Part shown: piece after piece, positions 47,901-58,802 of the stretch
Layout of the letters: each line of letters begins with the position of its first letter
Position numbering within the stretch: the first letter of the stretch is position 1
Assembly: GCF_001039355.2 (NCBI RefSeq)
Contig: NW_019775694.1
Coordinates: forward strand, 131,923-195,922
Direction: 5' to 3'
DNA: 64,000 bases
Source: Lingula anatina
Taxonomy: Eukaryota; Brachiopoda; Lingulata; Lingulida; Lingulidae
Notes under the pieces: generated by a model
The model's input: the letters and a program-made list of their open reading frames with translations, nothing else
What the model was told of the DNA's origin: nothing
The model's database searches: none
Program-made: the position numbers and the translations under genes

Positions 47901-49191
47901 ATAATAATAAATATATATATATATTCTTGGCATCAAGGATGACACACATGTAACATTAAACAAATTAGATAATAAAAGCAGCTCAGCAGAGTCTTAAACA
48001 TCCTAAACTACCAATTTTCAATCCAATTACAGGCAGGATATGTATACACAGTACTGTATCATAAAGATTATAATATTCAAAAGAACTTGCAGGGAGACTG
48101 CTTAAATTAATCAGCAATACATACATGTTGCCTGTGGCTCTGGAATTGCCAGCAATTCCTCGTCAGTCACCTCTTGTTCTACAAAATTAAATAATACAAA
48201 TAAATGAAAAAATATTTACAATATTCGAGTGAAACAATGTTTAAAACCTTTATTTATCACAATAGGTGTTATTGGGAGATTATTATTTCACACATAAGAA
48301 TATCTGCCTATTCACAGAGCTTACTTAATAATAGAAAAATGTTGCCTCATATCAAAATAATTTTTACAATATTAAATATTACCTTCTACAATGTTTGGTG
48401 CATCAAGGCGTGGCAGCTTCACAACCCCTGGGTTAACTGCTGCACGCCTCTTCAGCTGCTCTTCTTTCTTCAATTCAATTGCCTCTTTTCCCTCAGGAAA
48501 GGATTCCATGTATTCCTAAAGAAATTGATTCAGTGTTTAAAGTGCTGATATGATGCTGTTCATATAATAAGAAAAATTAATCATTACCATATAGAGTTCT
48601 AAAATGTTACAGGCCATCTACACCTCATTTCCACATAATAAAAAGTATACACAATATGTCACTAAACATATCCTCATTTCAATCAATCAAAGACAAATAA
48701 ACAAATGCAAAAAAAAAATCAATTTTCAAATAACAATATCTATCCACCTAGCTAAGTTAAACATAAATTTACAGTCACTGGGTACCTTATATTTTAAAAT
48801 ATCACATATATTTTTTAATAACATTTCATAGGTCTCTTTGTCATACCTTCAAACTAAATTTATTCTCACTGAGAGGTGTGTCTGTCTTGGTTTCCTTGCC
48901 TGTCGAGGACACAATCCAGGCAGCATAACCAAGGCTGTTCTCTAGCAGCCACAGGAAGGTCTGGCCCCTGTATTTACCAAACTGCAGCACATGCTGCCCC
49001 AGTACAGCAGTGCGATTCCTGGGATCACCCCCCTTCTCCCTCACAGATGCCTCAGCCTTTGCTGCCACCTCTTTCCCACTCAAGCTCTTCACTACAGGTG
49101 CTATCTTGTTCCTACTTTCTACTGATCTAGCTTCTACTGAATCTGCTAGTCTAAGTCGTCTATTGCTAAGTCTAGTAAAAACTGGATTCAT
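41967..49191 (-). CDS. DUF6729-like, transposase-like protein: 16 coding exons, intact
   Basis: Sixteen exons join with matching phases: 48847-49191, 48383-48515, 48125-48178, 47782-47879, 47352-47639, 46892-47082, 46369-46702, 45315-45968, 44929-45064, 44322-44708, 44077-44145, 43812-43882, 43496-43637, 43235-43364, 42792-43043, 41967-42486. The total is 3,804 nt, 1,267 residues, with no stop or frameshift. In order there is an exonuclease-X-C-terminal-like motif (FGKYRGQTFLWLLEN, about 70-100). A DUF6729-like region follows (PDPYFLRPFFLW; CEYLECKFCKRKFASW, about 250-370). A putative nuclease core has YVDRDCC (D545), LDIWHFMRR (D568) and SLESFHNHI (E733). Then come an acidic stretch, basic segments, a Pro-rich linker and a C-terminal CKRCNQ...H...H zinc-ribbon-like end. 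I infer a DDE/RNase-H-type transposase; family naming is from memory and needs a profile search. Confidence 0.75.
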
Positions 49192-51093
49192 CTGTAATTT
49201 AAAGAAAAATATAATTACTTAAGTAACACATAAACAAATTACTCAATCTCAGTTCCAGCATAATTATCCCTAGTGTAATGTTATCAATTTATTCATTCAT
49301 AGCAATAATTTATATTCATTAATATCAATTATAACAAATATTCATTTTAAATATGCAAGAAAAAGACTATCCTTTCAAACAATTTTAAGTTGAGTCAGAA
49401 AAGGCATATAGTGACTTAATTATAGTATTAATCTATAATATAAATTTCAAATTAAGGCATTGCAGTTAACTTAATCTCTGGACATTTAAATAAATCCAAG
49501 GAATAGGCTCTGTTCACCTTGCCAAGATAGAATTAAGAGATGGTACCTTAACAAAGCAATTAACAAACACCCTTCTAAGAAAAGAAAGGCACACAGGTGA
49601 CCATTAACTGTCAACAGGTAGTTCTGGGGTGCAATAATTAGGTGTTATCCATACAGAAGAGGGGGGGGGGGACACAATAGACTGGTGTAATTGATCACAC
49701 ACTTGTACACATATGCCACCATTCATCAATATACAAATTCACACAGTGCAAGATTTACCACTAAACAACTGTAAGATCACAAGATGTGAAGGAAGTAAGG
49801 CTCCTACTCACACAATGTAATTTAAACCCATTGTTTGTTTTTCATTGCCTGAAACATTTCCCAGCACATCAGCAGCTGCACTTGGAGGGGGGTCACAGGC
49901 AGATGAACAGATAACATAACAAGGGGATGTACTTACAAAGGATTAAAACTATGGGGAAGACACAAAGTGTGTTTTCACGCATGGTTCCCTAGGGTTAATT
50001 GACCCAATGTGAGCAATCATAAGAAAGAAACAACCTTATCCAAAACAAATCCATGTACACATTGTGGGAAATTGCTATGACCCCCCTCCCCCATTTATCA
50101 TTATTATTAATTTGATTTAAGTTTTAAAAACCTTCAGCATAGAGAAGCTCAAATATAACTAAGCATGCACAAGCCATTTACTAAATAGAATTGGAAAATT
50201 TAAAATCAATAACATAAAGAAAGAGATGTACTACATATGGGCCTATAGCTCCCCCCCCCCCTCCAAATTATCAGTATGATTAATTTGATAAAGTTTCGAA
50301 AACCGGGGTGGAAAACCCTCAGCACAGAGAAGCTCAAATATAGCTAAACATGCACAAGCCATTCACTAAATAGAATTGGAAAAATTTAAATCAATAACAT
50401 CAGGAAAGGGATGTACAACACATGGGCCTATAGCTCCCCCCCCCCCCTCCAAATTATCAGTATGATTAATTTGATTTTTTCAAAAACATGCTGTATAGAG
50501 AAGCTCAACTATAACTAAAGATGCACAAGCCATTCACTAAATAGAATTTAAAAAATAAAAAGCAATAACATAAGGAAACAATAAACAAAATTAAAAATAA
50601 ATAGTAAAAAAATTACAACACTCACTGTCAATTAAAACTGAGTGTGGTGAATATAGGAAGGGGGTAATTTAACAAGGGAACATCACACTAAATGGATGTT
50701 AAAAAAATGATAGTCTGCTTTCAATTGACCAGGGTTAATATGGATATCAGTAAATATTGGTATTGTTAATACCCCCGGCCCCCCCCCCCCCCGCTTTTAG
50801 GCTACCGTGACCGTAAACAGCACATGTGCACATGATTTTAATTATATAATCTTTCGTAGCACACATGTACCTAAGTGAAAATACATAAATTCTTTTTTTC
50901 TAGCCTTACCTTCTGCATATCGCAGCACATAAACACGCACGCACAACACTACCGTAAGCTGTCAGTGAGAGCCCCCCCCTCCCGAAAGCCCCTGCCCAGA
51001 CTAAAAATCGCCGTAACTTTTGATATTCGATTGTTTACGCAATTTTCGAGTGCGAATGGCAATGTTACCTAATTTTTCTATCGAATGAGATCG
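49192..51093. other. 5' intron of the insertion gene with right subterminal repeats
   Basis: The coding start at 49191 directly follows an ATTACAG acceptor, so a non-coding exon must lie upstream. The best donor is at 51100/51099 (CTCAAG before GTAAAT). Tandem units of about 170-180 bp occur at about 50090-50590, marked by GAGAAGCTCAAATATAACTA and CACAAGCCATTCACTAAATA near 50144, 50326 and 50497 and by C-runs. No other gene is seen. Confidence 0.55.
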
Positions 51094-51350
51094 ATTTACC
51101 TTGAGATCGTCCTCTTGTTTAGCTGCACGGCCCGTCAAAAGTTGCGAAGCGAGGAAAAGCGTCCACCATTACCAAAGTCGGGCTGTGTCATGACGCAAAA
51201 CGAGGTCGAGGCCGGTTGTCAGAATTGGAACGTAGGGGCCACCTGATTGGTCAATCGAGGTTCCAATTTCAGTGAAATTGGAACCAGCGAAGAGACGTGA
51301 TTGGCCGAGGGGGGTTCCAATTTGGCTCCGATTTGCCTGGCCAATAAGCG
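51094..51350 (-). promoter_or_regulatory. Probable promoter and leader exon of the insertion gene
   Basis: Three CCAAT-type boxes lie within about 100 bp of the right end (GATTGGTCAATCG near 51246, GATTGGCCGAGG near 51299, GGCCAATAAG near 51340), and the region is GC-richer than its surroundings. A leader exon would end at 51100. It contains a short upstream ORF (ATGGTGGACGC..., 17 codons). No TATA box is visible. The 5' end is inferred. Confidence 0.45.
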
Positions 51351-51353
51351 CAA

Positions 51354-51489
51354 GAGGGTCAGCCTGATAGAGGTGCTACATATAACTCAGATTACCACCG
51401 TGGTGCTGGTCGGGGTAGCCATTTTGCACGTGGTAGGGGACGAGGTCGTGGAGGTCTAGGTCATCGGGGTAAAGGTCGTGGAAGACGAA
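51354..51489 (+). pseudogene. Right part of the split RGG exon
   Basis: Continues the exon interrupted at 39334. It is identical to 38587 onwards until GGTAGGGGA, then diverges into a more basic GRGRGGLGHRGKGRGRR tail and ends before a GTACGT donor. The divergent tail shows it is a separate exon copy, not simply the other end of the 748-bp duplicate. Confidence 0.65.
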
Positions 51490-51775
51490 GTACGTCGGTG
51501 CTCAATCTTTAACACAGCCAATCAATCTTTATTATTATTTTTTGCAAGGTTTTAGTTTGCCTAATATTTCAAGTTTTTTCATCATTTGTGGAACTAATTC
51601 ACTGTACCATATCTGACAGATACACACTGTAGTGAAAGTGAAAATTTTTTATATTTCCAAATGTTCATTGAAGTACGTCTCTTCTTTAAAAGTAACTTTT
51701 TTGAAAGACAAGACAAGCTTGTAATATTAATTAAGTAATAAGCAATTATTAAAGGAATAATTTGATTTATTACAG

Positions 51776-51928
51776 GATAAGAAAGAGTACATTTTACTAC
51801 TGGCACATCAAAGTGGACTTTTGACAAAAATTGAGGATAAACAGTACCTTTATAAGGCAATTTCCAGACGAAAAAACAGGGATAGCTATGAAGAAGTTTC
51901 AAACATGTGCCAGGCGGTGTTTTACACA
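51776..51928 (+). CDS. Possible exon with ZNFX1 N-terminal-like sequence
   Basis: TTATTACAG, then 153 nt open in frame (DKKEYILLLAHQSGLLTKIE...SNMCQAVFYT), then GTGAGT. The pattern of a hydrophobic LAHQSGLL segment followed by a charged helix and MCQAV loosely resembles the helical N-terminal region of ZNFX1 proteins. Phase 0 at the acceptor does not match the phase-1 end of the preceding RGG exon, so an exon is missing or the assignment is wrong. Confidence 0.3.
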
Positions 51929-53726
51929 GTGAGTCCCACTTATATTGGGAGCACGTTTTCAGTAACGATACACTAGCACTATCTTGGGTTTATTTAGATC
52001 ACACTTCTACGCAGTTTAATATTTAAATGCATATATGTCATTATGAATTATTATTACATATTACTTTAATAGGCTTTCTAATTTTAAATTAGTTAATCTT
52101 AATTGCAAACAATTGTATTATCGGGAACGTCGTATGAGACATGCATTGAAGTTAAGGAAACATGTTTCACTCATGTTTAGTTATTATTATGGTTATTGTG
52201 CATTCTTTTTTCTTTCAATGTTCTGAGTGCACATTTTTTGTAAGAGAATGGATGGGCCATAAAGGCCTCAAGTTGAACAAACTTTCCTTCTTTGAAGACG
52301 ATTGCGTAAGGCAAAACATTACCAGTTTTTCTGCTTGTGTTTTCATAGGTGCAGTTGGTTGTAGTGATCAATTAATTGTACAAAGCACGCCAAAAATAAC
52401 AAGTAAGGGGATTAGATTCATGGATAGATGATTATTTTAGAAAAACTTGATCTATTTCATTTGTGCAAAAAAAAATGAAATTGAGAAAATAGTAGAGAAA
52501 GGGAGATTGCACATTCTCAAAATTAGCTAATTATTTAACCACATTCATTTATACAGCACGTCCAAAGTAACAAACAGGAGTGAAATGTCATCACTACCAT
52601 TAAATGTCCGTTTCACTTGAAGCAGAGTATTATATTATATTATATTATATTATATTATATTATATTATATTATGGAAATTAGTAATGATGATCAAATATT
52701 TCTTTCTGTAAGTTTACAGAATTTTTTTACGACAATCACATAGTAAACAGGCCTATACCCATAGTTTGTAACACTTAATTAATGAATTATTATATACATG
52801 TATAATCTCTACGAAATAAATTGAACATTGGCTGGATGATGTTACTCTGGTGTCTGTTCAATGTTTAAAGCTTTTTACTGTATAGAAAGAGAAAAAAGAA
52901 TAATTAGTTTATAAGATCTGGCCAAAAATATCGGTATAGGTCTTTAAATGGACATGCTATTCATTTTTTGCGAGTGTAAAATATTGGGAGTGTTATGGAC
53001 TCTAAATACCCAAAAGCAATTACTTTTTGGTCCCTTAACTCCACATTCCTTGCCAAAATCCCATGATTTGAAGAATTAGACTGAAACTTTTTTCCTGTCG
53101 ATGTTGTGAGCCTTCCAGCCAATAGGGCTTGTCAAATTGACGCCTACCAGTCCCGTAACCAGCAATTTCAAAAGGGTGGGGGGGTCCTTTTTCTGAAAAA
53201 GTGGACCTTTTATCATGAAACCTTCATGTATCTGGATTAAATTTTACCCAGAGGGGACCTTTTCCCAGCAAAAAGGGGTGTTCTTCGTAAAGATTCCCCG
53301 TAACGCATACAGATCTTTACTATCGGTTTCTTAGAATGACATGCCTCACATATACCAATTCTATCACTCGGTCAGCAAAAAACCAAACTCAAAAATTAGG
53401 CCCTGCGTCTGCTTCAAATTTCTGGACTTACATGTACTGTACTTATCGTTCCAAGAGTCTACGGTACATGTACGGTAATCAGTCAAACTTTCAGGTCCAT
53501 ATTTTTCCAAACACAAAAGTTTATTTCTATAAAAATAGCATAAATTTTGTGGTGCTTGTACTGCATAGAATAAAGCTATAGAGTAGCATGCATCCCCCCC
53601 CCCTCCCCCAATTGAAAAGCTCGAGTTATTACAGTCTTCTTTGTCACACTCGAGTGTTGGGGTGTTGATGACGTGCTGCGTAAAGGAGGCGTGTCAGACA
53701 ATTAACCTGATTACGTTATCAGATTC
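51929..53726. other. Stretch without a supported gene
   Basis: It holds a TATTA pentanucleotide run (about 52628-52672) and a diverged GTCCTTTTTCTGAAAAAGTGG block (about 53180) related to 12755-12780. No convincing exon was seen. Confidence 0.5.
52628..52672. repeat. (TATTA)n pentanucleotide microsatellite
   Basis: About nine consecutive TATTA/TTATA units. Confidence 0.95.
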
Positions 53727-54018
53727 ATAGTGGTTCTTAATATTATCGGCCCCTCCCCCTCCTTTAGGGTCCTGGATACGCATACGTAATTTTAGAAATT
53801 CAACGAATGGAAGATTTGAAGATCTATATAGTTGGCAATTAACCTAATTACATTAACTGCAGGCTTGGGTCGATCCAGCTAGGGTTTATCTGATAATTCT
53901 GATTCATAGTGGTTCTTAAGAATATCGGCCCCTCCCCCTCCTTTAGGGTCCTGGATACGCATACGTAATTTTTGAAATTCAACGAATGGAAGATTTGAAG
54001 ATCTATATAGTTGGCAAT
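53727..54018. repeat. Direct repeat, ~110-bp unit, period ~175 bp
   Basis: TCATAGTGGTTCTTAA...TATCGGCCCCTCCCCCTCCTTTAGGG...GAAGATCTATATAGTTGGCAA occurs at about 53727-53838 and 53903-54018, nearly identical. It lies just upstream of leader segment L4. Confidence 0.85.
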
Positions 54019-55397
54019 GGGAAGGGTGCCGAAACAGCGTACCAAATTTAAGTACATGTAGGCCTACTTGTAAATTGTATATCGTTTAGTAGAAGTCACC
54101 TGAGGGATGAGGTAAATTCCATACATGAATTCTTATCTCGGTTGACAGCAGAGAACAGTGCACTGACTGAGTTAGAATTCAATCTTTGACCCTGGTACAA
54201 ATTGAGTAAGCTCCGTTTCAGACTAACTTTACCTTAAACAAACAATATTATCGCATTTCTAGTAATGTGTATGACGCATGGTGTAACCTGGATAATATAA
54301 TAGGTCGATTGACCGCGCTATTAGTGTATATATATATATCAAAATGAAGGAATAGATCAATTTGTTTATCTAGGACTTCACCGGAATGTGCAGTGTGTAG
54401 GCCTACTATATATATTTGGTTTTGTTTTCTCTCGGAACTTTTCAAATAAACATTTACAGAGGTTTTAGGTGGTACCGGTAGGCACCCCCCCCCCCCCAAA
54501 AAAAAAAAAAATAATAATAATAATGATAATAATAAAAATAAGAACAACAATTATAATAGTAATAGTGGCCTTCCCGTTTGTTAAATAACCATTTCAACGA
54601 CGTCGGTTTTTGGTCACATCTGAAATATTACTCTCAATCCAGATTTTGTGGGTTATTAGAAAATAAAGACCGGTTAAAGGGCTCTTAAATTCAAGAGCAA
54701 ATAAGGGCGAAGTTAAAATAGCAAATTAAAGCGGGGTGAGTGTGGAAAAAGTGATAAAAAATTTAACGTAATGCAAATAATTCAGTTTAACCCTCCAGAC
54801 TTTAAGTATTGGCCACGACAGATGTTATTTTCCCAGTTGCTTTCGGTTTCAGGTATTTAATATAGCGTAAGAGACCCAGTTCTTTGAATCACTTCAACGG
54901 ATCCGGAGGGCGTTTCTTTCAGCGAAATACATTTTATAGTGCTCCGTGTGCTATATATTTCAACGCGCTATAATATCTGTCACACACAGAGGTATACGTA
55001 TTGCAGAGGGAGACAGGAAAAACCTGACGCAGTGGGATGGATGAAAGCTTCTCAAACCAGCCAGACTACGAAAGCGAAAGGAAGTGACAGTGACTCGTTC
55101 TCACGGTTTAAACGTAAGTCAGTCTCTCTCTATCAAAGAAGAAGAATGCACAGGGTATGAGAACAGAGGCCTAGTCTGCAGGGGGCGGGGTGTAAATGAC
55201 GCACACACTCACTAGCATTTTTCTCGGCCTACATTTCTACTACCCTTGCTTCGCTATAACATCTTTGGAAAACCCTTGACCTTCAAAGTCACGTATTTAA
55301 TGTGTAATCAAGCATATGCAATCCAGATCGATTTCGTCGACTGAAGTCTGTCAACGAATCACAAGTACGATTTTAATACTAATTTACTCTGTCTATC

Positions 55398-55400
<3 letters not shown>
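54019..55400 (+). promoter_or_regulatory. Leader segment L4: likely 5' leader of ZNFX1-like copy B
   Basis: Homologous to L1 and L2 over most of its length. The presumed leader exon holds a mini-ORF at 55036-55086 (MDESFSNQPDYESERK) and ends at TTTAAAC before GTAAGTCAG near 55111. A TATA-like TGCTATATATTTC lies near 54948. The next acceptor with a coding exon is the one before 59913, so this leader would serve copy B across a 4.8-kb intron. Inferred from homology and order. Confidence 0.4.

Positions 55401-55430
<30 letters not shown>
55401..55430. repeat. (CT)n microsatellite
   Basis: A CT run in the first intron of the copy-B model. Confidence 0.9.
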
Positions 55431-55432
<2 letters not shown>

Positions 55433-56040
55433 GTATGTGTTTGTGAACAGACGACGGTGAGCGTCATTCTATTTCTATTTGGCGTGTAGTCAGAGTCAGT
55501 TTAGCGTATATACCATGCATTTATCGATTTTCTACTGTCCATGTAATCGTAGCACAGTTGAAGGGGATTCCCCTTTTATCAGGTTATATTTGTCCCACGG
55601 AATAATTTAAATAATTTTTTGTTTCGATTCGTAGACAAGCTGCCACGTTAAGCCAGCTACTTGTTAGCACTCCGATTAGTGACAGCTGTTTAATGTAGGT
55701 ATTTATGTCTCCTTGATTTAAGCTAATTTGAATATAACGACATGTTGATTAAGTAATGTGACAAACTCAAGTATGATGTTCGAAATTTGGCCGGTGACGG
55801 CCGCATTTATTGAAAGTCCCAGTACTAAGAGAAATGAAGCAGACTAATAATAAACACTGAAAAGTGTTGACAAATGACATTTAACATTAATGTGTGCGCC
55901 TGAAATATCTACATTTAAAATAAAATTTCCAAAAAAATAGTGCACACATTTCAATTTGTGGGGTTGCAAAGAGGCCCTTTTTGTTCTGACTCTGTTGGGT
56001 ATTTTCGTTACCTGTGAAAGCCATTTTTAAATTATATACT

Positions 56041-58385
56041 TAAAATGTTCAATTTTTGTGTGATTCTTGAAGGCGCACAAAACGAAAGACAACCAATGAA
56101 AATAGTTACCATGTAGCGTGTAAATACTTTTATTTTTATTGTTTGCTGTCCGTTTAGTTAGCAAAAGCCTTATTCTTACGGTATACTACATTACAATAAG
56201 AAGGAAAAGCGGGGCAAGTAAAGATTACTTGTCTTCAAACCGTTTGTTGAAATTGTTTATATGATACATACGTCACCGATAGGCCTACATACGTTACCAA
56301 AAATTTCATTGTTTGTTCTCTGTTGTCGCAAATCTGGTGTTGCGTGCGACGTTGTATATGTGCGCACGCATGTTATTACGTCGCTCATTCTTCTTTGTTA
56401 CGTTAAAATGATACATACGTTACCATAAAGCGTGTAAATATTTTTTATTCTATTTTCATTGGTTGTCTTTCCTTTTGTACGCCAACACTTTTTTAATGAA
56501 ACAAAAATAAAAGACATAAGTGTTGGCCCACAAAGCGAAAGAAAACCAATGAAAATAGAATAAATATTTACACGCTTCATGGTAACGTTTGTATAGGTAA
56601 CGTATGTATCATTTTATCGTAACAAAAAAGAATAAGCGACGTAAAAACAAGCGTGCGCAAATATACAACGTCGCACGCAACCACAGAGTCACGACAACAG
56701 AGAACAAACAATGAAATCAGAAAACAATACCTTCACGTTATTCGATAACGTATGTATCGTATTTACGTAAGAAAAAAGAATGAGCGCCGTAAAACGTAGT
56801 GCGCACAAATACAAAGTCACACCCACTCACAAAGTCGTCACAACAGAAAACAAGCAATGGAATCAGAAAACAACACCTTCATATTATTTGGTCACGTACA
56901 TATCGGTAACGTATGAATCAAATGGACAATTTTCACAGATAGTTGAAGGCAAGAAATCTTATTTGTCTCGCTTTCTTTCATTTTAATGTAACATTAAGAC
57001 ATAAATGCTGGCCCACAAAACGAAAGACAACCAATCAAAATAGAATAAATAAATATTTACACGCTTCATGGTAACGTACATATCGGTAACATATGTATCA
57101 TATGAACAATTTTCACAGATAGTTGAAGGCAAGAAATCTTATTTGTCTCGTTTTCTTTCATTTTAATGTAACATTAAGACATAAGTGTTGGCGCACAAAA
57201 CGAAAGGAAACCAATGAAAATAGTTACCATGTAGCGCGTAAAAAAATTATTTTTATTGTTTGTTGTCCGTTTTGTGAACAAACGCCTTATTCTTACGGTA
57301 TACTACATTACAATAAGAAGGAAAAGCAGGGCAAGTAAAGATTACTTGTCTTGAAACCGTTTGTTGAAATTGTTTATATGATACATACTGTTATGTTCCT
57401 TTACATATACATATGAGATGAATGTCCTAAACTTATATAATTTTGTACGCTTAATTCAAGCGTGGGCTCGAAATAGGACATTACGTTTTAGTCTTACTTA
57501 GTGGATAACGCGATCCAAAGATTCCACAGTTCGTGTCAGATTTACGTAAGGTCGCGCAAAGAAAAACCAAGTCCACATAATGACCAGTTTAATGGTTTAT
57601 TGGTTGACTCTGTCTAACTACATCATCTACGTGAAATCTTCAAGCTCTAGGCCGTCTCCCATGGCTCCGTCGAGCGGTCTCCTTCGAGTCTTCTTCCTTC
57701 TGAACTCCAGATATTAATTCTAGACGTCCTTTATACATATTTCTTATCTATAGGTGGATTCGGTGCTGCATTATTTGGCGGTACATACTAATTTTAATTA
57801 TTCAAATTGCACACGTCACTTAAGTTACATAACTACAGGTAAGGCCATAAACCGAGCCGAGTGCACAAGCAATCGACTCTAATCAAATTAATTTACATGT
57901 CTGGGAATTATATTTGTGAACACTACAATACGTCACCGATAGGCCTACATACGTTACCAAAAATTTCATTGTTTGTTCTCTGTTGTCGCAAATCTGGTGT
58001 TGCGTGCGACGTTGTATATGTGCGCACGCATGTTATTACGTCGCTCATTCTTCTTTGTTACGTTAAAATGATACATACGTTACCATAAAGCGTGTAAATA
58101 TTTTTTATTTTATTTTCATTGGTTGTCTTTCCTTTTGTACGCTAACACTTTTTTAATGAAACAAAAATAAAAGACATAAGTGTTGTCCCACAAAGCGAAA
58201 GAAAACCAATGAAAATAGAATAGGCCTAAATATTTACACGCTTCATGGTAACGTATGTATCGGTAACGTATGTATCATTTTAACGTAACAAAGAAGAATA
58301 AGCGACGTAAAAACAAGCGTGCGCACATATACAACGTCGCACGCAACCACACAGTCACGACAATACAGAATAAACAATGAAATCA
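56041..58385. repeat. Large inverted-repeat family built on GTAACGTATGTATC and CCAATGAAAATAG
   Basis: Arms such as 56410-56485 (ACGTTACCATAAAGCGTGTA...CATTGGTTGTCTTTCC) pair with 56517-56592. The same hairpin recurs at 58075-58255. Blocks at 56041-56740 and 57180-58385 are direct duplicates, so hairpins are arranged in tandem. No ORF of meaning. Each arm carries a CCAAT motif, a by-product of the sequence or a promoter-like feature. Confidence 0.65.
57389..57927. mobile_element. Solo LTR, 539 bp, with target duplication ATAC
   Basis: The insertion begins TGTTATGTTCC and ends GAACACTACA (TG...CA termini). It is flanked by ATAC at 57385-57388 and 57928-57931. The duplicated copy at about 56262-56276 reads GATACATACGTCACC without the insertion, which is the empty site. 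There is no internal retroviral-type coding region beside it, so recombination has probably left a single LTR. Confidence 0.8.
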
Positions 58386-58802
58386 GAAAACAATACCTTA
58401 ACGTTATTTGGGTGTCCGATAAGGATTACTTGCCGATTCCCCTACCCTGTGATTATCATGCAACCTCTGTTAATCGACCATACGGGACAGGGTTGGGAGA
58501 CCATGCGGCCTCTTGGTAAGGGGACTTTCTGGCGGGATTGTATATTAAAATATACAGCTGGAGCGCGAAAAACCTTGAACTGAACCTTTCTTTCTTGAAG
58601 TGATGTATTTTTTGTTCACGTTGTTAATTTTTTTTGTTTTGTTTTGTTTTGTTTTTTATTTAGTTTTTTCCCATTGTTTTTTAACGTGTGACTACGAAAA
58701 ACCACTATGCACATTTCAAAGCATTGTCGCCTTGGCAACTCCGGCAGCTTGGTGTACTCTTAGCCGTGGCGCAATAAGGACGTGTTGTTTCTACATACCT
58801 TA

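Larger units (their letters stand above)
39335..51350 (-). mobile_element. 12,016-bp insertion carrying a multi-exon DUF6729-like gene
   Basis: The insertion interrupts the RGG exon, with CAA at 39332-39334 and again at 51351-51353 (a 3-bp target duplication). The intact exon at 38513 provides the empty site. No clear terminal inverted repeats are visible: the left end begins AAAATACCACG and the right end is GGCCAATAAGCG. Near the left end there are about four tandem units of 170-180 bp; near the right end about three units of 170-180 bp. One spliced minus-strand gene fills the middle. This is the layout of a DNA transposon, but the superfamily is not settled. It could also be a gene-bearing structural insertion or a misjoin. 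Confidence 0.6.

Noticed and set aside
54900-54960. Possible interferon-response element (TTTCTTTCAGCGAAATAC) before leader L4
   Set aside because: Spacing does not fit the GAAANNGAAA core well and the motif is not kept in the L1 and L2 copies.
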